From: Aeromonas finlandensis
Lineage (GTDB): Bacteria > Pseudomonadota > Gammaproteobacteria > Enterobacterales > Aeromonadaceae
Reading direction: 5' to 3'
DNA length: 64,000 nt
Assembly: GCF_000764645.1 (NCBI RefSeq)
Contig: NZ_JRGK01000026.1
Span: 1-64,000, forward strand
The notes under the pieces were generated by a model. It saw only the letters and a list, made by a program, of their open reading frames with translations. It had not been told where the DNA came from and did no database searches. Shown one piece after another: positions 44,782 through 53,570 of the stretch; position 1 is the first letter of the stretch, and every line of letters starts with the position of its first letter. The position numbers and the translations under genes are program-made.

Positions 44782-45957
44782 ATGATGAACCACACCAACC
44801 GATTACCGAGCCAGATCTGGATCCTGACGCTCTCGGCCTTTGCGATTGGCACCGCCGAATTCGTGATAGCAGGCATCCTGCCACAAGTGGCCGAAAGCCT
44901 TGGGGTCAGCGCAGGTGGCGCAGGCAACCTGATTACCGTCTATGCGCTGGCCATTGTCATTGGCGGCCCCATCCTGACCCTCTGGCTGGCCCGCTTCGAT
45001 AAAAAACGGGTGTTGATGGGCCTGATGGGGCTGTTTATCGTCGCCAATCTGCTCTCGGCCTTTAGCGACGACTACCTGATCCTGGCCATCAGCCGGGTGC
45101 TGGCCGGTCTCACACAGGGGCCTTTCTACGGCATCGGCGCCGTGGTTGCCACGCGCATGGTGCAAGACAAGATGGCCGGGCGAGCGGTAGGTCAGATGTT
45201 TGCCGGCCTCACCCTTGCCAACGTACTCGGCGTTCCCGCTGGCGCCTGGATCGGCAACAGCTTTGACTGGCATACCACCTTTCTGGCCGTGGCCGCTCTG
45301 GGGGCGGTCGCCCTGCTGGCCATCGCCGTCGCCATCGAACGCCAGCCAAAGGAGCTCCCCACCTCCATCGCCAGTCAACTGGCTGCGTTTCGCAACTGGA
45401 ACTTGCTCGCCAGCCTGCTCTTCACCGTGCTTGGCTGGACAGGCTTCATGACGCTCTACGGCTACATTGCCCCCTTGGCAGAAGAGGTTGCCGGATTCGA
45501 TCGCTCCGCGATCACTGGCGTGCTGGTGGTGATCGGTCTGGGTCTGGTGCTGGGCAACAATATCGGTGGTCACAGCGCCGACCGCAATCTGAAACGTTCT
45601 CTGCTGCTATGGCCACTGCTGACCATTCTGGCGCTGCTGTTGCTCGGTGCCGTAGAGCACTACTCCTTGCTGTTCCTGATCGCGGCCTTTCTGTTTGGGG
45701 TTGCCACCTTTGCCAACCTGCCCGCCATGCAGATGCGGGTCATGAAATATGGCAAGCAAGCTCCCGAGCTGGCCGCCACGGCCAATATCTCGGCATTCAA
45801 CATCGCCAATGCGCTGGGGGGGATCATCGGCGGCACTGTGGTCGACAGCCACTTCGGCCCGGCCGCCTTGCCCTTCTTTGCCGCACTGGCTCCGCTGACG
45901 GGACTGCTGTTTATCCTGAGCCAGGAGCGTAGCCGCCGCGCAGCCCTGGCTTGCTGA
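44782..45957 (+). CDS. MFS transporter, AraJ/YdhP-like DHA1 family
   Basis: 391-residue major facilitator with about 12 membrane segments. The N-terminal LSAFAIGTAEFVIAGILPQVA is the signature of the YdhP/AraJ/PbuE group that exports purines, sugars or drugs. QGPFYGIGAVVATRM and GVPAGAWIG follow. A second ATG one codon downstream is equivalent; the ribosome-binding site is GCAGGGGAACC. It is co-transcribed with the upstream SDR gene (14-bp gap) and probably with the VOC gene (51-bp gap). Confidence 0.88.
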   Translation: MMNHTNRLPSQIWILTLSAFAIGTAEFVIAGILPQVAESLGVSAGGAGNLITVYALAIVIGGPILTLWLARFDKKRVLMGLMGLFIVANLLSAFSDDYLILAISRVLAGLTQGPFYGIGAVVATRMVQDKMAGRAVGQMFAGLTLANVLGVPAGAWIGNSFDWHTTFLAVAALGAVALLAIAVAIERQPKELPTSIASQLAAFRNWNLLASLLFTVLGWTGFMTLYGYIAPLAEEVAGFDRSAITGVLVVIGLGLVLGNNIGGHSADRNLKRSLLLWPLLTILALLLLGAVEHYSLLFLIAAFLFGVATFANLPAMQMRVMKYGKQAPELAATANISAFNIANALGGIIGGTVVDSHFGPAALPFFAALAPLTGLLFILSQERSRRAALAC

Positions 45958-46008
45958 CCCTTTTTCGCCATGACCATCGCCCCCAAGAGGGGGCTAACAG
46001 GAGTCAGG

Positions 46009-46431
46009 ATGACCATACGCGCCATCGACCATTTCACGCTGCGCACCCGCGCGCTGGAGCAAACCGTCGCCTTCTATCGCGAGGTAGTGGGCTTGCAGGA
46101 GGGGGGTCGCCCTCCCTTCCCCTTCGCTGGCCGCTGGCTCTATGCCGATGGCCGCCCACTGCTGCATCTGGTGGCCAGCGGCACCGACGAGGGATTGGCA
46201 AGCTATCTCGGCGTGCGGGGCGAGGATCACGGCAGCGGCTGCATCGACCATATCTCCCTGCGCGCCGAAGGTGCTGACGAGGTACAGGCCCGCCTGTTGC
46301 GCCTTGATATCCCTTTTGTCAGCCGCCTGATCCCGGAGCGGGGCGAGCTGCAACTGTTTTTGCAGGACAACAACGGCGTCATGGTTGAGCTGCTGTTTCT
46401 GGATGACACATCCCAAGAGGACAAGAGATGA
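46009..46431 (+). CDS. VOC-superfamily (glyoxalase/bleomycin-resistance) protein
   Basis: 140-residue metal-dependent VOC-fold protein with two beta-alpha-beta-beta-beta modules: IDHFTLRTRALEQTVAFYREVVGL (His9, a likely ligand) and IDHISLRA (second His), with the C-terminal NNGVMVELLFL carrying the last Glu ligand. Members are lyases, dioxygenases or binding proteins; the substrate is unknown. ATG 46009 follows CAGGAG; the stop overlaps the next gene by four bases (ATGA). Confidence 0.85.
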   Translation: MTIRAIDHFTLRTRALEQTVAFYREVVGLQEGGRPPFPFAGRWLYADGRPLLHLVASGTDEGLASYLGVRGEDHGSGCIDHISLRAEGADEVQARLLRLDIPFVSRLIPERGELQLFLQDNNGVMVELLFLDDTSQEDKR

Positions 46432-47333
46432 CCAGCAGACGCAATTTCATCAAAGGAGGCGCCGCCATCGTCACGCTGGCGGCCACGAGCCTGTCACTCA
46501 CCGCGCGGGCAGTGACGCACTCGAACACCACTCAGCAATCGCACAAAGGAGACGGCCCCATGATCCGGCTTGGTATTACCGATCTATCGTTTCACCGCAT
46601 GACCGGGGCGTTGGTCGCCGCCACACTCGAACTGCGCGGTTATCGGGTTACTCGCAGCTATGCACCCCATGAGGCGAACTTTGCCCGACTGGCCAGCGGA
46701 GAGATCGACATGCTGGCATCGGCATGGTTGCCCTCCAGCCACGGCATCTACAAGGAGCGGGTCGAGCAACAGGTCGATACCCGCGAGCTCGGGCTCCACT
46801 ATCAACCCTATGCCCTCTGGGGAGTGCCGGACTATGTGCCCGCCGATCAGGTCGCCGAGGTGGCGGATCTGCTGCGCCCCGAAGTACGAACGCGCATGAC
46901 ACCGGTGATCCAGGGGATTGGCCCGGGGGCGGGAATCAGCCGCTTCTCCCGCCAGATCATGGCGGAATATGGCCTGGAAACCGCCGGTTACCGTTTTTTG
47001 AACGGGTCGCAAGAGGAGTGCCTCGCGGCATATGAGCGGGCCGTCGCAGCAGAGCGTTGGGCGGTCGTCCCCCTGTGGCGCCCCCAGTTCCTGCACGCGA
47101 CCTACCGGATCCGTGAACTGAAAGAGCCAAAAGGGCTGCTCGGCGGGGTAGATCGGGCAGTGCTGCTGGCGCGCAGCGATCGGCTTCATCTGCTGGCCAG
47201 CGAAGATATCAGCCATCTCGATGGGCTGAGATTTGACAATGCCACCATTGAGCAGCTCGACCACCGTGTCAGTCGGCTGGGAGAACCACTCGATCAGGTC
47301 GCCAGAAGTTGGCTGGAAGGGCAAACAGCCTGA
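46428..47333 (+). CDS. Tat-exported glycine-betaine-type substrate-binding protein, orphan
   Basis: 301-residue precursor. The N-terminus SRRNFIKGG plus a hydrophobic segment and ARA is a twin-arginine signal. The mature domain is of the OpuAC/ProX quaternary-amine-binding type: IRLGITDLSFHRM, GEIDMLASAWLPSSHGIY with Trp/His typical of the betaine pocket, and YALWGVPDYV. No ABC permease or ATPase is adjacent, so it either feeds a transporter elsewhere or acts as a sensor or buffer. Start ATG overlaps the VOC stop, showing translational coupling. Confidence 0.82.
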   Translation: MTSRRNFIKGGAAIVTLAATSLSLTARAVTHSNTTQQSHKGDGPMIRLGITDLSFHRMTGALVAATLELRGYRVTRSYAPHEANFARLASGEIDMLASAWLPSSHGIYKERVEQQVDTRELGLHYQPYALWGVPDYVPADQVAEVADLLRPEVRTRMTPVIQGIGPGAGISRFSRQIMAEYGLETAGYRFLNGSQEECLAAYERAVAAERWAVVPLWRPQFLHATYRIRELKEPKGLLGGVDRAVLLARSDRLHLLASEDISHLDGLRFDNATIEQLDHRVSRLGEPLDQVARSWLEGQTA

Positions 47334-47426
47334 AGTACCGCAGTCATGGCAAGGGAAGCGATCTCATCGCTTCTCTTTTAACCACCCCCTGATTAGAATG
47401 CGCCTCCCACAGGAGGCACATAACCC

Positions 47427-47870
47427 ATGAGTAGTACCCAACTGCGCACCACCCCGGATCGACTTCGCTATCTGGTTCTCTACGAAGGCATCGGGCTGGC
47501 ACTGGTCGCGCCGCTGATCAGCCAGCTGTTCGGTCAGGGCGTCGCCGAGGTCGGTTCGCTGGCGATCTTCTTCTCCATCGTCGCCACTGCCTGGACCTAC
47601 GGCTGGAACCTGTTGTTCGACAAGGGATTGCTCAAACTTTGCGGGCGCACCAACAAGCGGCCATTCGACCGCTTCCTGCACGCGTTTGGCTATGAGGCGA
47701 GCTTTATGATGCTCTCCCTCCCCTGCGTCATGTTCTGGCTGAAACTGGGACTGTGGGATGCCCTGATGCTGGATCTCGGCTTCGTCGCCTTCTACCTCGT
47801 CTACATCATGCTCTTTACCTGGGCCTATGAGCGGATCTGGCCGCTGCCATCCACCCCGCAGACGGCATGA
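47427..47870 (+). CDS. PACE-family efflux protein (AceI-like)
   Basis: 147 residues with four membrane segments arranged as two BTP (bacterial transmembrane pair) domains: RLRYLVLYEGIGLALVAPLI and FDRFLHAFGYEASFMMLSLP, with the conserved Glu of TM1 (YEG) and WTYGWNLLFDK / WAYERIWP signatures. AceI relatives export chlorhexidine, acriflavine or short polyamines with protons. The start ATG is 14 bases after AGGAGG. It follows the SBP gene by 93 bp, so co-transcription is uncertain. Confidence 0.87.
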   Translation: MSSTQLRTTPDRLRYLVLYEGIGLALVAPLISQLFGQGVAEVGSLAIFFSIVATAWTYGWNLLFDKGLLKLCGRTNKRPFDRFLHAFGYEASFMMLSLPCVMFWLKLGLWDALMLDLGFVAFYLVYIMLFTWAYERIWPLPSTPQTA

Positions 47871-47959
47871 TGCCTCCTCCCCTGAAAGGTTGTCAGACGG
47901 GAGCGCAGGAACAGCGGGAATATTCAGGGAAACTAGCCGGAAGGAATGGGCATGCCCCA

Positions 47960-47995
47960 TAAAAACAATGCCAGTCAGCAAGCTGACTGGCATTG
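47960..47995 (-). terminator. Terminator after hupA
   Basis: AATGCCAGTCAGC-TT-GCTGACTGGCATT on the minus strand followed by GTTTTTAT, 22 bp after the hupA stop; a 13-bp stem whose tight loop opens to about four bases. Confidence 0.85.
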
Positions 47996-48016
47996 GACAA
48001 AAACAGACTTTCGGAC

Positions 48017-48289
48017 TTACTTGACGGCGTCTTTCAGAGCCTTGCCAGCCACGAATGAAGGCACGTTGGCAGCAGCAATCTGGATCTCGTTACCAGTTTG
48101 CGGGTTACGACCGGTGCGACCTGCGCGGTGGGTAACCTTGAAGGTGCCAAAACCGACCAGTTGCACAGCATCGCCTTCTTTCAAGCTCTGGGTGATACCA
48201 TTGATGATCTCTTCCAGAGCCACTTTGGCCTGAGCTTTGCTCAGATCTGCTTTGGCGGCAATCGCATCGACAAGTTGAGCTTTGTTCAT
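48017..48289 (-). CDS. hupA: HU nucleoid protein, alpha-type
   Basis: 90-residue [36 protein letters not shown], the DNA-clasping arm [20 protein letters not shown] and [10 protein letters not shown] match E. coli HupA better than HupB. It compacts DNA and supports replication and recombination. ATG 48289 follows AAGGAAAT. It is divergent from rsd, with both near each other as in the E. coli hupA-rsd area. Confidence 0.95.
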   Translation of the reverse strand: MNKAQLVDAIAAKADLSKAQAKVALEEIINGITQSLKEGDAVQLVGFGTFKVTHRAGRTGRNPQTGNEIQIAAANVPSFVAGKALKDAVK

Positions 48290-48521
48290 AACATTTCCTT
48301 TATGATCGGGCATTTAGCGCTGGGTCACTCTATGCAAAAAAAAACACTCAAGCAAAGGCTTTATCGAGCCGGACGCGTCAAACGCTGGGGTTTTCATCAA
48401 GATCTGCGGAAATAGTCACATTCCATACGTGAAAAAACGTGGCCGGGCCCGAAACCTGCTTGTTGCAAGAGCCAAGTACCTGTCTATTTCTTCCTCACTT
48501 AACAATATCCCCGCAAGCCTA

Positions 48522-48550
48522 TTGACGCTTGGTCAGATTTTCCCTAGTTA
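48522..48550 (+). promoter_or_regulatory. Sigma-70-like promoter upstream of rsd
   Basis: TTGACG and TAGTTA with a 17-bp spacer, 70 bp before the rsd ATG. The remaining hupA-rsd gap (48290-48521) shows no gene. Confidence 0.5.
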
Positions 48551-48620
48551 TAGATTGTGTCACTGCTCAAATGGCTCGGAAGCCCGATCAAACGCCCAGC
48601 CTTTGCCCCACGGAGGGATT

Positions 48621-49103
48621 ATGTTGACGAAACTGGAACAGACCAAACAGGCGCTGGCTGGCAAGCATAAGGCGATCGACGATTGGCTGGATGCAAGGCA
48701 AGCCTTGCTGGTCGAGTATATGCGGCTGGCAGGCCTCACCCCGGCACGCACCAAGCAGCGCAACCTGCCCAAAACGGAAGAGCTGCAGCACTTTTGCGAC
48801 AAACTGGTCGACTATGTGAGCGCGGGCCATTTCGAGATCTACCACCACGTGGTCACTGCCTTTGAGCAGGCCAGCGGCGAGACCCTGGAGCTGGCCAAGC
48901 GCATCTACCCCCATATCCGTACCAGCACCGAATTTGCCCTCGAGTTCAACGACAAATACAGTGATGCTGACGAGGCTCAATTGTTGCTACTCGATGATGA
49001 TCTCAACGAGCTTGGCCCGGTACTGGAAGAGCGATTCAAGCAGGAAGATCGCCTGGTCAAGGCGCTCCATGTGGTGGAATCCTTGAGTGCCCAGCAAGCC
49101 TGA
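48621..49103 (+). CDS. rsd: Regulator of sigma D
   Basis: 160-residue Rsd/AlgQ-family anti-sigma factor that binds region 4 of sigma-70 and shifts polymerase use in stationary phase. The four-helix pattern is visible: WLDARQALLVEYMRLAGL, ELQHFCDKLVDYVSAGHFEIY and STEFALEFNDKY. Start ATG 48621 follows CGGAGGGATT; the longer open frame upstream covers the promoter region and is not coding. Confidence 0.92.
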   Translation: MLTKLEQTKQALAGKHKAIDDWLDARQALLVEYMRLAGLTPARTKQRNLPKTEELQHFCDKLVDYVSAGHFEIYHHVVTAFEQASGETLELAKRIYPHIRTSTEFALEFNDKYSDADEAQLLLLDDDLNELGPVLEERFKQEDRLVKALHVVESLSAQQA

Positions 49104-49203
49104 ACGCCATTTTCGGGTCAAGTTCAAGATACTGGCAACCAAGGTGGATTACACTCAGAGCAACGACCTAGCATCCACACTTATTGCATAGCAGGAGATG
49201 AGC

Positions 49204-49584
49204 ATGTCTGAGCGCCGCCGTTTTGCACGGATCCTCTACTTGACCATGGCAGAACTTACTCAGGGGGAACGAAAGTGGCAGACTCAACTTGTCGACGTCT
49301 CCTTGCAGGGGGCCCTGCTGATCAGACCCGACGACTGGGAGAGCCGTGACAACAAGGAGTACCAACTCAGCTTTATCCTGAGCGGTAGCGATATCGAAAT
49401 CAGAATGCAGGTCGAGCTGACCCACGAAGCCAGCAAGAAACTGGGTTTCTACTGCCACCACATCGATATCGACAGCGCCACCCACCTCAAACGGATGATC
49501 GAGCTCAACGTTGGCGACGAAGAGCTGCTCCATCGCGAGCTGGAGCAACTGCTGAGCGAACATCTGGAACATACCCAACCCTGA
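49204..49584 (+). CDS. Single-domain PilZ protein
   Basis: 126-residue PilZ-domain protein. The c-di-GMP motifs RxxxR (ERRRFAR) and DxSxxG (DVSLQG) are both intact. It is likely a diffusible effector altering motility or secretion on binding c-di-GMP. ATG 49204 follows AGGAGATGAGC; the ATG two codons earlier lies in the ribosome-binding site. It lies between rsd and radA, closed by a bidirectional terminator. Confidence 0.9.
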   Translation: MSERRRFARILYLTMAELTQGERKWQTQLVDVSLQGALLIRPDDWESRDNKEYQLSFILSGSDIEIRMQVELTHEASKKLGFYCHHIDIDSATHLKRMIELNVGDEELLHRELEQLLSEHLEHTQP

Positions 49585-49601
49585 TGGCTGGTTTTACGCC
49601 G

Positions 49602-49632
49602 TAAAAAAAGAGCGCCGAGGCGCTCTTTTTTA
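49602..49632. terminator. Bidirectional terminator between the PilZ gene and radA
   Basis: AAAAAAAGAGCGC-CGAG-GCGCTCTTTTTT with A and T runs flanking, shared by convergent genes. Confidence 0.88.
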
Positions 49633-49669
49633 TTGCTGTGTTGTCTCAATGCCATGCCCTGCCGCGCAA

Positions 49670-51037
49670 TTACAACGCCTCAAGCGCATCAGACAACTTC
49701 TTGACCGGCACCACTTCCATCCCCTCGATAGGGTGCTTGGGGGCATTGGCGTGCGGCACGATGGCGCGACGGAAACCATGCTTGGCCGCCTCCTGCAACC
49801 GCTCCTGACCGGACGGCACCGGGCGAATTTCGCCGGAGAGGCCCACTTCGCCGAATACCACCAGATCCTTGGGCAATGCCTGATCCCGGAAGCTGGAGAC
49901 CATCGCCAGCAGCAGCGCCAGATCCGCACTGGTCTCCTCGACCTTGACCCCGCCAACCACGTTGATGAAGACATCCTGATCCGCCATCTGCAAGCCGCCG
50001 TGGCGGTGCAGCACCGCCAGCAGCATGGCGAGCCGGTTGTGATCCATCCCCACCGCCACTCGGCGCGGGTTGGAGAGCTGGGAGTAGTCCACCAGCGCCT
50101 GCAACTCCACCAGCAGCGGTCGGGTGCCCTCCCAGATCACCATGACGATGGAACCGGGCGCCTGCTCCTGGCCCCGACTGAGGAAGATGGCCGAGGGGTT
50201 GCTCACCTCACGCATCCCCTGCTCGGTCATGGCGAAGACCCCCAGCTCGTTAACCGCACCGAAGCGGTTCTTGTGGGAGCGCAGGGTCCGGAAACGGGAG
50301 TCATGGCCGCCATCGAGCAGCACCGAGCAGTCGATGCAGTGCTCCAGCACCTTGGGGCCCGCCAGACTGCCATCCTTGGTCACGTGACCCACCATAAAGA
50401 TGGCCACATGGTTCTGCTTGGCGTAACGGGTCAGCAGTGCCGCCGCTTCACGCACCTGTGAGACAGAACCGGGGGAAGATTGCACATCCGCCACATGCAT
50501 CACCTGAATGGAGTCGATCACCATGATCTGTGGCTGCTCCTGCTGGGCAATCAGGCAAATCTGCTCGACGCTGGTCTCGGAGAGCATCCGCAACTTGTCA
50601 GTAGGCAGACCAAGACGGTTGGCACGCATCGCCACCTGCTGGAGCGACTCCTCACCGGTGACATAGAGGGTTTTCATCCGTTCCGCCAGACCGCACATGG
50701 TCTGCAGCAGCAGGGTCGACTTGCCCGCCCCCGGATTACCGCCGATCAGAATGGCCGAGCCGGGCACCACACCGCCGCCAAGCACCCGATCCAGCTCCTT
50801 GAAGCCGGAGGTAAAACGGGGAATTTCGGTGGTGGCGATCTCTGCCAATGTCTGTACCTGACTGCCGACGGCACCGGCATAACCGGTGTAACGGGCACTC
50901 TTGCCAGCGGGCGTCACCGAGCCGAGACGCACCTCGGTGATGGTGTTCCACTCCTTGCACTCGCTGCATTGACCTTGCCAGCGTGTGAAGTCGGCACCAC
51001 ATTCGGAACAAACATAAGCAGTTTTATTTTTGGCCAT
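49670..51037 (-). CDS. radA: DNA repair protein RadA
   Basis: 455-residue RadA/Sms, a RecA-like helicase that promotes branch migration in recombination. In order: zinc finger CSECGADFTRWQGQCSEC, Walker A GGNPGAGKST, KNRFGAV and a C-terminal Lon-like domain. Length and motifs are intact. It is divergent from the double-PilZ gene; in E. coli radA lies after serB, and here the PilZ gene and a hydrolase are in between. Confidence 0.96.
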   Translation of the reverse strand: MAKNKTAYVCSECGADFTRWQGQCSECKEWNTITEVRLGSVTPAGKSARYTGYAGAVGSQVQTLAEIATTEIPRFTSGFKELDRVLGGGVVPGSAILIGGNPGAGKSTLLLQTMCGLAERMKTLYVTGEESLQQVAMRANRLGLPTDKLRMLSETSVEQICLIAQQEQPQIMVIDSIQVMHVADVQSSPGSVSQVREAAALLTRYAKQNHVAIFMVGHVTKDGSLAGPKVLEHCIDCSVLLDGGHDSRFRTLRSHKNRFGAVNELGVFAMTEQGMREVSNPSAIFLSRGQEQAPGSIVMVIWEGTRPLLVELQALVDYSQLSNPRRVAVGMDHNRLAMLLAVLHRHGGLQMADQDVFINVVGGVKVEETSADLALLLAMVSSFRDQALPKDLVVFGEVGLSGEIRPVPSGQERLQEAAKHGFRRAIVPHANAPKHPIEGMEVVPVKKLSDALEAL

Positions 51038-51137
51038 TGATAACTCGGGGACAGGATGAATTCCTGCTTGATATACTTGTTTGCGACCGACAGATCAAAC
51101 TCAGAATCGGAAAAGTGACTTTCCGTGGCAGGAACAC

Positions 51138-53516
51138 ATGGATTCAGAACACCAGCAACATCTGATTGAACAACTCGTCCCATTGCTGCGGGAGAAAGAT
51201 TTCGATGAGATCTTCAACCGCATGACTCAGGAGGAAAACAGCAACAGCCGTTTTCTGATCAAGATGGAGCTCAAGCGCAAGTGCTCCCCCTGCCGCAGGG
51301 TCATCGACATGCGCGATGAACTGGAAGATGAGTGCCTGGTGCACGAGTTTGACGGCATCACCCACTTCATGCCGACCGAGGCTATCGGTCTGTTCCAGTC
51401 CCAGTGCTATCTCTACCGCGATATCTATACCCTTGGCGTCTATGAGGCGCTGCAACTGTGGCAAAAAAACCATCACCACGCCAAGGTGGACGGCCAGCTG
51501 TTACCACCAGCCAGCCCCTTCCGGCAATACGATGTCAATACCATCGCCTTTGCCAGCTACTACGGTCGCCGTCAGGAGCGGATGCACTTCAGCTCGCCGG
51601 TACTCATCAAGTTTCAGGATGGGGAGAAGCTGTTCGCCAAGAGTTCCGATCTCTCGCTGGGGGGGATGCGGGTCTCGGTCCCCTATCTACCCAACTATCA
51701 CACCGGCGCTCAGGTGGAGGTCTTCTTTACCGGGCTGGAGCGGGACACCCCCAATCCAGTGCTGCATCAGCCGGTCGGCTACCAGATCCTCGGCGAAGAG
51801 AGCAAAGAGGGGAAATACTGGCTGCGGCTGGTACGCTCTGGCGAACAACCGGCATTCGATGCCTTCCTCAGCGACTTTATCGACGCCAACAAGATCCGCT
51901 ATCGGGTCAGCGTCGACTACCTGCTCTCCGCCGCCATCATCAAAGGGTATGAGCAGTTCTACCTGCCACGGATGACCGGCATGCCGCTCTTCTTCGGTAC
52001 CGGCGACTGTCCCAACCTCGAGATTGCCCTGCGTACCGAGAACAACCAGCATCTGTTGGAGTACTGGCGCGACGAGAAAAACCGCGACGCGCTGGCGGGC
52101 CTCTTCAACACCGAGCGAATGAAGCGGCTTTGCCCGACCCCAGGCGCTACCACAGAGACGCTCATCTACTGCTTTACCCACACGGTGCGCAGCCATATCT
52201 ACTTCTTCTCGGCCACCGCCGAGGAGCTGCGCCAGAGCGGCCTCACTGCACTCTTTTTCCAAGTGGCCTCCCGCCGTCCCAGCTGGCGCGTCTACAAATT
52301 CTCGCTGGAGGCGTGCGAGTTGCTGGAGGCAGATGTCGGCCAGCTGCAAGGACTCGAGAATCCACAACTGCAAGATATCCTGCTGCTCGAGCGGCTCAAG
52401 CAGATCGGCTACTGCGGCCTGCTGCAGGAGATTAGCCAGGAGTCCCAGCGTGAAGAGTTCCATCAGGAGGGCGTCAGCCACAACGCCAACGAGCTGCAGC
52501 GCTTTGGCCACGAACAGGGGGCTGCCCCGTTCGAGATCGAGACCCTGCACTATGTCCAGCTGCGCAAGGAGTTGCGCTACATCCACAAAACTGCGGTCGC
52601 CATCCACCACAACGGCAAATCCTGGCTGGGCTGGACCCGTGACATCTCGACCCACGGCCTGCAGATCGAGTTGGAAGAGGCCTTTGTCGGCGAGAAAAAC
52701 GATGTGGTGACCATCGCCCTGCCCCGCTTGCAGGAGCTCTCCAAGAGCATGGACTTGCAACATCTGGCCTACCGGCTGGTCAGTCTCAACATGACCCGTA
52801 CCGTGTTGCACCTTTGCATCGAAGGGGATTCGGATCGCCACACCGGCCGCCAGTTCTTCAGCCTGCTGATCGAGAGCAACCAGAACAAGCTCAAGGCCGC
52901 GCAGGAGCAGCGCCGCTACCGCGGGCTGGCACGGGCGCTGCGCAACATCTACACCCATCACCTGTTCAACTCGCCGGTCTACGTCAACAAGCTGAAAGGG
53001 GCACCCAAACCGGCCTCTATCGGCAAGTCGCCCAAACCGCGCAGCCTGCAGCGGCTACTACAAGCCTGTGCCGAGCAGCCGGAGCAGGAGAACCTCTATC
53101 CGCTGTTTCAGGGGGAGTTGCTCAAGGAGCTGCTGATGACGCCACTGCGCGCCATCGAGCGTGAGGACAAGCCGAAAGAGGACGAGGTCTTCATCGCCAG
53201 CATCCAGACCAAGGCTGGCCTGCCCATCTTCAGCAGCCGCCTTGCCAGCAGCTTCACCAGCGTGAAAGAGAAGCGCCAGTTCATCGAGCAGGCGCAGCAA
53301 CAGGGAGAGTTCTACTCGGTGCTGGTCGGCATCTCCCGCACCGGGCGACCCGACACCAACTTCATCGCCAACGAACTGGACTACATCGCCAAGTTCGCCA
53401 TCCACAAGGCCAAAAAGCTGGAGGAGGAACTGTGGAGCGTGGTAGGGGTTGGCGAGCTGACCGACACCACCCAGGCCACCCTGTTCCGCCTCGGTATCAC
53501 GCCGCCGCTGAACTGA
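51138..53516 (+). CDS. Large protein with two PilZ domains
   Basis: 792 residues. The N-terminal 130 residues are alpha/beta with a CSPCRR motif. The first PilZ domain has RRQER (144-148) and DLSLGG (171-176). The central part (about 230-450) is unassigned. The second PilZ domain has RKELR (476-480) and DISTHG (502-507). Both have full RxxxR and DxSxxG motifs, so both should bind c-di-GMP. The C-terminal 200 residues are unassigned. ATG 51138 follows GGCAGGAAC; the upstream open frame overlaps the radA promoter region. A large PilZ gene next to serB/radA is also remembered in Vibrio cholerae (PlzC type); this needs a search. Confidence 0.85.
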   Translation: MDSEHQQHLIEQLVPLLREKDFDEIFNRMTQEENSNSRFLIKMELKRKCSPCRRVIDMRDELEDECLVHEFDGITHFMPTEAIGLFQSQCYLYRDIYTLGVYEALQLWQKNHHHAKVDGQLLPPASPFRQYDVNTIAFASYYGRRQERMHFSSPVLIKFQDGEKLFAKSSDLSLGGMRVSVPYLPNYHTGAQVEVFFTGLERDTPNPVLHQPVGYQILGEESKEGKYWLRLVRSGEQPAFDAFLSDFIDANKIRYRVSVDYLLSAAIIKGYEQFYLPRMTGMPLFFGTGDCPNLEIALRTENNQHLLEYWRDEKNRDALAGLFNTERMKRLCPTPGATTETLIYCFTHTVRSHIYFFSATAEELRQSGLTALFFQVASRRPSWRVYKFSLEACELLEADVGQLQGLENPQLQDILLLERLKQIGYCGLLQEISQESQREEFHQEGVSHNANELQRFGHEQGAAPFEIETLHYVQLRKELRYIHKTAVAIHHNGKSWLGWTRDISTHGLQIELEEAFVGEKNDVVTIALPRLQELSKSMDLQHLAYRLVSLNMTRTVLHLCIEGDSDRHTGRQFFSLLIESNQNKLKAAQEQRRYRGLARALRNIYTHHLFNSPVYVNKLKGAPKPASIGKSPKPRSLQRLLQACAEQPEQENLYPLFQGELLKELLMTPLRAIEREDKPKEDEVFIASIQTKAGLPIFSSRLASSFTSVKEKRQFIEQAQQQGEFYSVLVGISRTGRPDTNFIANELDYIAKFAIHKAKKLEEELWSVVGVGELTDTTQATLFRLGITPPLN

Positions 53517-53539
53517 ATCTCCCCACACAGACCGAAAGA

Positions 53540-53570
53540 ACACAGGGCGCATGATGCGCCCTGTTGTTTG
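53540..53570 (+). terminator. Terminator after the double-PilZ gene
   Basis: ACAGGGCGC-ATGAT-GCGCCCTGT followed by TGTTTGT, between convergent genes. Confidence 0.75.
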
